A DNA stretch of 64,000 nt, taken from the NCBI GenBank assembly GCA_026745465.1, contig JACYXH010000791.1:280001-344000 (forward strand). Reading direction: 5' to 3'. The stretch is from Lota lota. Lineage: Eukaryota > Chordata > Actinopteri > Gadiformes > Lotidae. Both the position numbers and the translations under genes were made by a program. Below, one piece after another: positions 48,268-58,311 of this stretch. How positions within the stretch are numbered: position 1 is the first letter of the stretch; each line of letters starts with the position of its first letter. The notes under the pieces were generated by a model, which saw only the letters and a program-made list of their open reading frames with translations, ran no database searches and was not told the origin of the DNA.

Positions 48268-48591
48268 TCACTCGGGATGGGTTAGTTCGTTTTGTATAGC
48301 CCGCTGAGTGGATGAAGCAAAGCGGTTGATTTGGCTCTGTGGTGGCACGATGATGACGGGTCCTTCTTTCGTGATGCAAACGTGAATATAGAAACGGTGT
48401 TGGTCAATTCTAAACAGCATTTTACACAGTAGCCTATAGTAGGAAATACTCAAAGGTAAATCAACGTAATTAAACGCTGATTGTTGCTTCTTATGGGGAA
48501 AGAAGCAACGTTGGTGGATCGTAGTAAACGCCCCATCCATAGTATGTGTCTGTAGAATGCTAATCAAATCAAATGTATTTATAAAGCACAT
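48268..48591 (-). other. Mirrored 107-codon ORF, left arm copy
   Basis: Starts MCFINTFDLISILQ and ends TQRAIQNELTHPE. Its twin on the plus strand at 49832-50155 differs at only two residues (ITKEG/IKKEG and IVPPQ/IVSPQ). No domain recognised; no signal peptide or membrane segment is evident. The near-identity simply follows from the palindrome, so coding function is unproven. Confidence 0.3.
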
Positions 48592-49015
48592 TTAATTACA
48601 AGGGGATGGGGGAGAGATCTTTCTTCATTACGAGTCCCTCTCTGATTGCTCAAACTGTAGTTGTTTTTGTTATAATGCCCACAGTTTTTTGATTACTGCA
48701 GTTTATGAAATAAACTATGAACTAATGCCTGTATGGGCGTGAAGTGTGCGTGATTGCAGTGACTTGGGTGGATTTGCAGCGTAAGGGTGATTTTAGTGAC
48801 CCAAGAGCACAATTTTCAAAAGGCCGACAGTATTGCGCCCTGAGTATGGTGGCCACTGAAGAGGCAGTAGCCTATAGTTCCAGTGGAAGCACAGCGGGAC
48901 GAAGCACCCGACAGAAACCTGTTTTTCATTTGTCATCCTGTAAAATTATTCATGTCTGCGATCATCACAGAGTCCACACGCAACAGGAAACCATCCACGA
49001 TAGGTCACAATCCAT

Positions 49016-49400
49016 GATAGCTGGCCGTCGTATTCTGTGACCCCACTGTAAATGCTATCGTGGATGGTTTCCTGTTGCGTGTGGACTCTGTGATGATCGC
49101 AGACGTGAATAATTTTGTACACATACAGATATGAGGATGCCAAATGACCTGAACACATTTGGTTGGGGTTTAACTATTTTTTTTTCGCATTTACAGTGGG
49201 GTCACAGAATACGACGGCCAGCTATCATGGATTGTGACCTACCGTGGATGGTTTCCTGTTGCGTGTGGACTCTGTGATGATCACATACATGAATAATGTT
49301 GTACACATACAGATATGAGGATGCCAAATTACCTGAACACATTTGGTTGGGGTTTAAGTAAAATAAAATCGCATTTACAGTGGGGTCACAGAATACGACG
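49016..49400 (+). repeat. 184-bp tandem repeat at the centre of the palindrome
   Basis: Units beginning GGGGTCACAGAATACGACGG recur at 49198 and 49382 (period 184), each followed by GCTATCATGGATTGTGACCT, TGGTTTCCTGTTGCGTGTGG and CATACAGATATGAGGATGCC. A partial unit fills 49056-49197. The first bases of the left arm's inner end carry the same unit inverted. Confidence 0.88.
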
Positions 49401-49831
49401 GCCAGCTATCATGGATTGTGACCTATTGTGGATGGTTTCCTGTTGCGTGTGGACTCTGTGATGATCGCAGACATGAATAATTATACAGGATGACAAATGA
49501 AAAACAGGTTGCTGTCGGGTGCTTCGTCCCGCCGTACTTCCACTGGAACTATAGGCTACTGCCTCTTCAGTGGCCACCATACTCTGCGCAATACTGTCGG
49601 CTTTTTGAAAATTGTGCTCTTAGGTCACTAAAATCACCCTTACACTGCAAATCACCCAAGTCACTGCAATCACGCACACTTCACGCCCATACAGGCATTA
49701 GTTCATAGTTTATTTCATAAACTGCAGTAATCAAAAAACGGTGGGCATTATAACAAAAACAACCACAGTTTGAGGAATCAGAGAGGGACTCGTAATGAAG
49801 AAAGATCTCTCCCCCATCCCCTTGTAATTAA

Positions 49832-50155
49832 ATGTGCTTTATAAATACATTTGATTTGATTAGCATTTTACAGACACATACTATGGATGGGGCGTTTACT
49901 ACGATCCACCAACGTTGCTTCTTTCCCCATAAGAAGCAACAATCAGCGTTTAATTACGTTGATTTACCTTTGAGTATTTCCTACTATAGGCTACTGTGTA
50001 AAATGCTGTTTAGAATTGACCAACACCGTTTCTATATTCACGTTTGCATCAAGAAAGAAGGACCCGTCATCATCGTGTCACCACAGAGCCAAATCAACCG
50101 CTTTGCTTCATCCACTCAGCGGGCTATACAAAACGAACTAACCCATCCTGAGTGA
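49832..50155 (+). other. Mirrored 107-codon ORF, right arm copy
   Basis: Plus-strand twin of the ORF at 48591-48268, same length, two residue differences. No recognised family. Its start overlaps the dispersed motif AAATACATTTGATTTGATTA that is common in fish repeats, which argues against a real gene. Confidence 0.3.
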
Positions 50156-50309
50156 GCGATGGCGATACGATGTTTACTTTGAAGCTCGTGCATGTTTCCG
50201 CACATGAACGACTTTATGCCTTCAAACTCGTGCATGTTGCAGAAAATGTGCAACAGCGACCCCTGGGGTCACAGAATACGGTGGGTCACAGAATACGGTG
50301 TAACACCCC

Positions 50310-51187
50310 AATGGTTTAGTGAAGCCTTTTTTCGCGGATTACGGCTGAATATCAGAAATTGCTCTCCGCATTAGTCACTAACACACGAAATGATAGGAAA
50401 AAGTACAACCAAAACTGTACATACAGCCAAAACTAATCGAGAAACATTTACCAAAGAACAAATATCCAAATGAGTGGCTGATATGTCTGAAACCGAGGTG
50501 GTCAGGCACTCAATATACTTAAAACAAAATCTGCAACCACTGTTGAATTAGTTATTTTTCTCCCTTTTCCCAAAGCAAAATTACTATTTTCATTGTGTCC
50601 CCCTGTTTTCTGGCAGAAACATTCTGGCATGGGTTTTTGTGTCTATGATGCCAATGTTCCTCTCAATGATCGTTGTTCTAAATACTGTAACCAAGCCTTG
50701 TTACGCATCGCTACCACTGCTGGGCCAGAGGAGACTGTTGACCTCTTGATTCCCTCCCTCTCCCTTCTCTCTCCATCCCCGCAGACATTAAAAAAGCTAG
50801 GCTTGCTAATTACGCGACTGTAGAGTCTGAGCAATTGACCTAGATCCCTGTAGCCTTCAAATTAGCGTCTTCAAGAAAGAATGTCTTTTAGAGCACATAA
50901 AAAAAGTGCATATTGTACCTTTAAGTGTCATAAGATGGTGATGTATATCACATAAAACACTAGTTTTAATTCAAGTAACAATATGGACAATATTGTTTAC
51001 CATATAGAAACCCATTGAGATGATACATCGTTACTTAAAAAATCCTACAATAATCAGCAATTACACACGTTCTCTTTATAATAGGCCCATTGATTGAATG
51101 TGTACGCCATCTCTCACTTTAAATTCAAGCAAGGCTTAGGTAAAGTACTTAAGGTAAAAGTGTCTCTCTATTTGTGCTCCCCTGCAG
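50310..51187 (+). other. YTHDC2 intron
   Basis: 50310-50420 is the right half of the dispersed repeat interrupted by the palindrome (matches about 10634-10760: GCGGATTACGGCTG, AGAAATTG, CCGCATTAGTC, AAATGATAGGAAAA). The remainder is AT-rich with no recognised gene. Confidence 0.5.
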
Positions 51188-51460
51188 AATATAGATGCCA
51201 TGAACCCATGTGAGGACTTGACCGACCTTGGTCACCATCTGGCTGATCTGTCCATAGAGCCATACCTTGGCAAGATGGTGCTGTGTGCCATAGTGCTCAA
51301 GTGCTTGGATCCTGTCTTGACCATCGCCTGCACACTGGCCAACAATGACCCATTCACACTTCCTACTCAGGCCTCTCAGAAGAAGGCTGCTGTTCTCAGC
51401 AGAAAGTGGTTCTCTGCCCATACCTTCAGTGACCACATGGCTCTTTTAAGAACTTTTCAG
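51188..51460 (+). CDS. ythdc2: YTHDC2 exon k (HA2 domain)
   Basis: A 273-base exon, 91 codons, with acceptor ...cccctgcag and donor gtcaaa. It encodes NIDAMNPCEDLTDLGHHLAD, then LSIEPYLGKMVLCAIVLKCL, then DPVLTIACTLANNDPF and the TQASQKKAA stretch, ending HMALLRTFQ. This is the HA2/ratchet region of DEAH/RHA helicases (LG..L..LP..P.LGK...A...C.DP.LTIA). It is the longest and best-preserved exon here. Phase 0 at both ends. Confidence 0.97.
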
Positions 51461-51614
51461 GTCAAATACATATTGCATATTAAGGGGGAATTGAATGTTC
51501 ATTATCAATCTAAATCTGTACAAACTTGAGAGGGCTAGCGTTGAAAATAAGTTTTATTTAACCTTTAGGTTTGTTTTTCTCAGGAACTTTGCTCATTATG
51601 TCTTATGTACTTAG

Positions 51615-51741
51615 GCATGGCAGAAGGCCCGTAGTGATGGCTGGGAGCGATCATTCTGTGAGAAGAATTTTCTGTCACAGGCAACCATGGAGATCATCAT
51701 TATGATGCGAACACAACTGCTTGGACAACTCCGTGCAATTG
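51615..51741 (+). CDS. ythdc2: YTHDC2 exon l (HA2/OB junction)
   Basis: A 127-base exon with acceptor ...tatgtacttag and donor G|GTAAGT. It encodes AWQKARSDGWERSFCEKNFL followed by SQATMEIIIMMRTQLLGQLR and AI-G. It matches the W..A...G...FC..NFLS..T...I..MR.QL region of the family. The final glycine is split with the next exon. Confidence 0.96.
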
Positions 51742-54374
51742 GTAAGTGGGTAGGTCCCTTTTTTATTCGGGTGCTATTTTTGTCTTTCCATCTAATAAAC
51801 TAATCTAGATCATAATTTTTTTTATTTTATAATATATATATATAAATATATTGAATATGAGCCTCTTTGTCAGCACTAAGTGTGATAATGGTATGTCTTG
51901 CTGCAAACAAAAAAATTAACAGCTGATTTACAGCTATTATGTCCATTGATCATTCAGTTGTAAAAAGTAGATGGCACGAAATTGAGCTAGATGTATACTG
52001 AATTCTTACAACAAAGAAGAGATTAGCTTTGATGCCACTATAAAAAGAAATGACAGAAGCACAAGCAGTCAATTTTAGCATGAGTAGGAGGATGAGGATT
52101 TTTATGGCCCATTTTCACAATTAGTCTCCCAAGTGTTGCATAACCTCCCATATTCCCAAACAAAATACTACTTCCGTTTCCGGCTTGAATCATTCAGCGT
52201 TCAGTTGCCACATACCCACAGATGTGCAACGTGTGGCCAACAATGTTCCAAGCTGCGCACAGCAAGGTATAGCCTACAATATTTACAGTGGATGTACTTG
52301 CACAGCTGGATGCAGCTATTCATAGTGCACCATGCTATAGGCTTAGTTGTTGTTGAATCTACAGATAAAACTGACAATGCTCAGCTTCTGGTGTATGCTA
52401 TAAACTCAAAGTGACGATTTGTAGTTATCTGAGGACCAGTTAGGTTCCGTGTTACTTTCAGAGTGTAATATATTACATATTACTTCCATTTTAAAGTAGT
52501 AAGCAGTGTTACAATATTACTTTTGGTTTGAAGTAACACGTTACATATTACTTTAAAATCCAATAGGCCTAGTAACTGACAGCTATTGGACCTGGGCTTT
52601 CAGAAAGGGCCAAGCGTCACAAAACAACCTAAAAAGATCACAACCACACCACTTCATTATCAATAGTTTCTTGCTATCAAGCAAAAGACGGCCATAGTGC
52701 TGCAGTAACACCTCATGTGTAGACGTTAAATAATCATAGTAAGAAATAAAAATGAAATAATAAGACAAGTCTAGACATTAAATAATAATGAAAAAATTGA
52801 TCTAAATGGTCCAGAAAAAGAAGCAGAGTTTTTAGTGCATTGCTCCAGGGCGTATTTCAAGACCAGGTGGAAGGAAATACATTACCATTCTTTGCAAAAA
52901 GATACTTTGAAATATTCTCCCAATGTTGGTCAATGGTTCGCTGATTATGGGCTGGCTGCGATTTTATTGTAGATAAATAAGATTGACAAAGTAGTCGACT
53001 ACAACCTAAAAGCTCTCCGTCGACATCATCCTTACAAATCGAAATCCTAAAGCAAACCTTTTTCAATATCTTTCTCACTTTACCTCAGTTTCAAAGCTGG
53101 CTTCAACAACAAGCTTTGGCTGTGACCACTCTGGTGACCTATACGTGACAGTTCCAAAACGGCGGATGTTAATATGGTGTTAAGAATATATATTTTTGTT
53201 TGGGAATGTTTCCAAATGTAATACTCATCCTACTATTTATATTTATAAAAGGAAGGAATCAAGCCGAGTAGTGTGTGATTTTGTTCCACCTCTAATCAAA
53301 TATTTGGATTTCCGCATAACTGTTACTAATTACTGCTACTAATACACATTTTTATAAATGTTGTCAGGCACGTCCAATGAGCACGTATACCAAAATTTGA
53401 TGTACTTTGGTTTTGTTTATTCTGTCAAGCTACAGAAAAACCCTGATGGACCTTTTTGTTTTTTTGTCAAACGGGGCAGGGCGGAGGTTTGTTTAAGCTA
53501 AATCCTGTACTACTGCGCCCCTTATGGGCAAATGGTACCACACTTTGTGGAAAACTGGTCACTTGGGGTACCTATTTTTTCTGAATTCTGGGTTTTACGA
53601 TTTGTGGTAATTTTATCATCAGAAAGAGTGTCTACTTACATGAATTAATAAAACGTCAACAATTTAATAAGCTATAACAGTAAATTTTTAATGATGCACA
53701 CAACATTGCACTATTTGGAACTATGGAACCACAGTTAACTAGATGGAGAGGCAGACAGCTGCTGACTGCGTCGCTATATTTCACCACGATAGCTCGTCGT
53801 TTGGAATATCACAATTTGCATGCTGACAGCTCACCACTGATGATGTTTAGAATGATCTTCTGTAGAAGGGCAGTTATATGTTGGTCGAACACACGGGGCA
53901 GGTAAGTTTGCCATAGGCTACTCTCATTTTCGGGCAACCCTCCCCCCTGTTTGCAATGCTTCACTAGAAACGGGCATATCTTTCTTAGCTTTTCTTTTGG
54001 TCTCAGACGACCAAGCTTTCTCTGACATGTTTCTCAAAGTAGTGACAAGTTGTGAGGTGACGATGCGACTGACCCCCCTCTCAAAACACCCCGATCAAAA
54101 ACAGAATTATGTATTTAGGCCTGCTCGTCTGTAATTTTACAATTGTTAAATCATTTAGGTTACTACAATAACTAGATTATTGATGAAATGATTATTATTT
54201 TTTGTCAATTGGAGCCAAATGATGGAACATTTAGCTACTTCTGCAATATTCCACGTTTTACAGTTGATTCCATTTCTAGTACCAAATTCCGTCCATTCCG
54301 TCTTATGATTTCCACATTGGGGAAATCATAGGGCCCTACATGTGTATAACAAATAATCAATTGTTTTTCTTCAG
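51742..54374 (+). other. YTHDC2 intron with a hAT fragment
   Basis: A short plus-strand hAT relic lies at about 52305-52412 (VVESTDKTDNAQLLVYA, like the DESTD..DNAQLLV catalytic block of the element at 58.3-61 kb), frame-shifted and without ends. 52450-52560 holds a short TAC/ATATTAC-rich patch. No other feature was recognised. Confidence 0.55.
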
Positions 54375-54580
54375 GTTTTGTTAGAGCACGGGGCCGCAGT
54401 GACATCCGTGATGTAAACATCAACTCCGAGAACTGGGCTATTGTGAAGGCGGCACTGCTAACTGGCACATACCCCAAACTGGCCCACATTAACCAAGAAA
54501 GCGGTTCCATCTCTAGCAGTGGCCAGACACAGATTTCCTTCCATTTGACTTCAGTCTTGAGTCAGCCACACTACAAAAAG
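54375..54580 (+). CDS. ythdc2: YTHDC2 exon m (OB-fold region)
   Basis: A 206-base exon with acceptor ...gtttttcttcag and donor gtaagg. It encodes G-FVRARGRSDIRDVNINSENW, then AIVKAALLTGTYPKLAHINQ, and ends HLTSVLSQPHYKK. It matches the G(F)VRARG..DIRD.N.NSENWA..KAAL..G.YP segment of YTHDC2 and the start of the OB-fold domain. The next exon was not found up to 64000, so the following intron exceeds 9.4 kb. Confidence 0.96.
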
Positions 54581-54734
54581 GTAAGGGCTCATGTTACCAG
54601 CCATTAAAATACCAACTAACAATAGCGAAAAACTCTTTTGTTGCTATATATCCATCACTTGGAAAATGTACACAATGTATAGTTGTCAGTACTGAGTAGA
54701 TAGTAATTAAGGCTTTAGAATGGATTCTTTATTG

Positions 54735-55259
54735 TAAAGCCCCCTTCACATGATCAGGGCAAAAAACGCTCTGCGCTAGCGCTTCCACTGTTTTCCTATG
54801 GGGAGAGCGTTTCCGCCCAACTATGCGGTGCGCTACCTTTGGCGTCGCACATTGTGCAAAATTGCCAGAATTCGCCGCTGAGATAACAGCTGTATGTGAC
54901 GGAGCCAGAAGCGACACAGAATGTTATGTTGTCAACATGTCGTTGTCAACATAGCTCTCTGACCAAGTTGAATTCACCTTTTTCAATACGAGGCAACAAC
55001 ATTTCATGCGCCCAAACTCTTCTTCACTCCCGTTCTTTTCGTCGCCGTCTGATCAGAATGGCAATTGCCAGGGGCTTCTTTTTAACTACATTTAAATACA
55101 TAGTGTCTAATGCCATGTGTACTTTTTTCTTGTTCCTTGTTGCCTGAAAACGGTTGATGACGTGTACCTGCGCTGCGCTTTGCCTCATCATGAGAAAGGG
55201 GGCTTAATGGAAGTGCTAGCGCAGAGCGTTTTTGCCCTGATCATGTGAAGGCAGCTTTA
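54735..55259. mobile_element. Inverted-repeat DNA element, non-autonomous
   Basis: 525 bp with terminal inverted repeats of about 50 bp: TAAAGCCCCCTTCACATGAT at the left against the complement of ATCATGTGAAGGCAGCTTTA at the right, followed inward by CGCTCTGCGCTAGCGCTTCC. The target duplication is unclear (TA or a variant). GC-rich with short internal hairpins (GCGCTAGCGC). No transposase. Confidence 0.8.
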
Positions 55260-58200
55260 GTGCGAGTCAGTCGGAACATTGTGGCCTGGTAAATGCAATA
55301 TTGCAATTACATGCATTAGAAATGCATATTTTCATTACTTCTGAGAATTTTGTTATTAGAGTGAAATCTTTTTTAAGATACATTTTTGTGTTTAAAATAC
55401 TTAAAATCATTTGTTTGGATCAAAACCCAAACGTACCATTTTACTTTAAAATCAAACCAAACCATCTGTAACCTAGGCCTACTTAAAGGAAAAGTACAAG
55501 CTAAAACACTTGAAAATACATTGTTAAAATGGGATTATTGGTGATGTACAGTGCACACTGTACAATGTACTTTTCTGCTGAACTTAATTGCTGTAGACTA
55601 TATGTAACACTATTTATATAGTGTTTCTCATCTAGTCAGATGTATTGAGCAACAACTATATTTGTTAAGTAGCAACAAACTTCAGTGAATACAAAAATGT
55701 GTATCTATAAAAGCATAGAAAGACGAACAATCACAATAAAAAAAATCGTGTACATTCACTTTCTTTCCACCTTTCACTTAAAGGAAAGAAAGAGTGGTCT
55801 TGATGCTTGCCTTTAGTATCGTGATATCGGGGCTAGGTGTGACTGGTGAATGAACGGTTTATTCAGAGATACAAGGTAAACGGACTTGCACTCTGGGGGG
55901 GGTTCATGAAACATCTGTTGGACAAAGGAAAATCTATAGGTAACGATTGGCAACGTTACCTATTGGTAACGATGGCATGATAAAGAAGCCACGCCTATAG
56001 GGTCTGGTTTATCTCAGCCAATTAAAAGAGACAGTTTAACGGTCAGTTGAGTTGAGTATGGTGTTGTTTTGACCACTCAAAACAAGAGCTTTGAGCTTTG
56101 AGCTCTAATACTGTGTCAGGTCCAATGAGGTAATAATGTGAGCTTTAATACTGTGGGGTCTAATGAGGTTATAGAATAAAGTAGACATGTCGCCGCATGT
56201 GCATTTTCTGAAGAAAATGTGTGTGGTTCCATGAGCCATATCGTTGTATGCTTAATATTCCGTGAGCATGGTAACATTTGAATGCTAGCAAGACTATTGA
56301 GCAAGCATGCCAAGTGTCAAGTCCCTGGTTCACTTTGAAGCAGACTTGTGATTGATAGAATTAAGGGGCTGATCGTTTTAGTTTGATTGTGAGTTATAGC
56401 GCCCCCCCCCGTCGCCAAAGTGGTACTTCATTTTTTGGAGACCTGCTTACGCGTGGTTTCTATATGTGTACCAACGTTGACAACTCTAAGTTGTTCACCT
56501 TCGGAATGGTTGAAGTCAGCGTTTTTTCACCATGGACTTCCATTATAAAAATTACTCAGGGGGGATGGAATTTGAGTCTGTAACTCAAATAGTAGTGTTT
56601 GCCTGATGTTGTGGAGGTGAATGGACTCCCAATTAATGATTTTATTAAAAAATATATTGCTGCATTCTAGGATATATAGTGGATGTGGTGGACTATGATA
56701 GATAGTGGATGTGGAATTCTATGATATATAGTGGATGTATTCTATTAAAGATAGTGGATGTATTCTCTGATTGAATGTGCCTGTTTCTATGATATATAGT
56801 GGACGTCTCCTATGCTAGATAGTGCCTACTTCCTCAACATATTTTCATCTTCAACTGTTGGTACATGTCCGTCAATAGCTCAGCGGCAGCACATGCTTTC
56901 AAGGCGTAAGGTCCATGGCTTTAATCCCACCAGGTACCTAACATGGTCTGAGGAAACAGTTTGTTTTGTTGTACAACTGCAATGGTCTAATAATTCTGGT
57001 AGTGAAGGCACAGTCCTTGAGTATATGGTCAACCACCACCAGTAGAGGATGCACTGTCCTTGTACACACATGGTGTGGTTGGTACTGAGCTGACTTTCGG
57101 GCTGTTGACTGTAATGGGCTGGTCTACATTTAATCTATTTCCATTAGTCTGATCTGAGAAATTGCATGAAACAAAATCACCGTCATAGGTGGACCACTTC
57201 CAGCAGAACGGGCACTTTGGCTTAATAGGGGGCACCACCTCACACTTAGAGGAAATTAGCAGAAGGGTAGAGTTCTGACTTTGAGTTATTTACCTAAAGT
57301 TACCTCCAGCAGTTGTCTCACAGAATTCACCATTTCCCTAACTTTCCAAATTTGTCCAACATCAGGCGCATGCACACAGTTGCGTGCTTGATACTGGTTG
57401 CTGTTTGCAGCTATATTTTTTTAATGTTTCTATTTATTAGGGATGTGCATCTCCCTTTCATGCCCGATTAAATAGGCATCTCATTACATGGGCAGCAATA
57501 CAATACGGAAACTATACTTTTATCGATTCGGTATAATTCAGTTCGAAAATCGATGCAATTTAGTTCAGTGCCATGCGATTCAGTGTGATGTGATTTCGAT
57601 ACACTAGATTCAGAACACCATTTTTTTTCAGTACCGATTGATACTGTGTACTGATAAGAGTACTTTGATTATTAAATTCAATATTCACAATATTATTAGA
57701 GAATATGTTAAATACTTAACACTTAAACATATGGTAATAATAGTAATAATATTAACATAAAAAACAAATTCAGACCCCACAATGTTATTCTGCATTTATT
57801 AAGTATTCACCAATAACCCCTCTACCAAAATGGTACATTCTTACAACCGCGCAATGATAGCCCTGGCTTTCAACTGATGAACTCATATTTTTAACATTAA
57901 AAATTAGGGACCGATGTAATACAGTGAATTTTTACGTACCTAGTTTTTATAGAATATTATGATTATCATATGAACAGGAAATAGCATATAATGAATTATT
58001 TACATGAATAACAATAATATAAATATATCTCCTTCCATTGTCAAAGCTAGAATATGTCACAGTTGAGTATAAAGGCTATAACCTAAGTAATAAACAAAAC
58101 TTGAAACACTTAGAGAGATTAAACAGGTATTCAACACAGCAGGTGCCTCTGAAGGGCACTTGGGCATTACAGCTGGCCAGATAGAACTGAAACTAGCGAG

Positions 58201-58300
58201 GGGAGACTCAGCGTCGATAAAACACTTAAAACCCTCCCTCATAAGATGAATGTGATCCTGTGTAATAAAAACAACCAACACAGACAGGAACTCCTGTTTT
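55260..58300 (+). other. YTHDC2 intron with repeats
   Basis: 55820-56170 is the dispersed repeat also at 29886-30360. 56660-56825 is a minisatellite of roughly 25-45 bp units around GATATATAGTGGATGT. 56875-56945 contains tRNA-like promoter boxes (TAGCTCAGCGGCAGCACATG; GGTCCATGGCTTTAATCCCA), probably a tRNA-derived SINE head. 57240-58300 is AT-rich with nothing recognised. Confidence 0.55.
56660..56825 (+). repeat. Minisatellite (GATATATAGTGGATGT units)
   Basis: Six imperfect copies of GATATATAGTGGATGT or GATAGATAGTGGATGT, spaced 25-60 bases apart, with ATTCTATGAT-like linkers. Confidence 0.75.
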
Positions 58301-58311
58301 ATCGTCTAAAT

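Larger units (their letters stand above)
48118..50305. mobile_element. Large palindromic (foldback-type) element, unclassified
   Basis: 2188 bp. The left end TGTTACACCGTATTCTGTGA and the right end (its complement) are perfect inverted repeats. The left arm is about 48118-49054 and the right arm about 49372-50305 (0.93 kb each, differing only at scattered bases), with a 317-bp spacer. CCCC lies just outside each end (48114-48117, 50306-50309) and is probably a 4-bp target duplication, because the flanks when joined match the uninterrupted dispersed repeat at about 10597-10740. Seven copies of GTCACAGAATACG or its complement are placed symmetrically. No known transposase. Could be a foldback element, a head-to-head dimer of a MITE, or a large non-autonomous DNA transposon. 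Confidence 0.85.
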
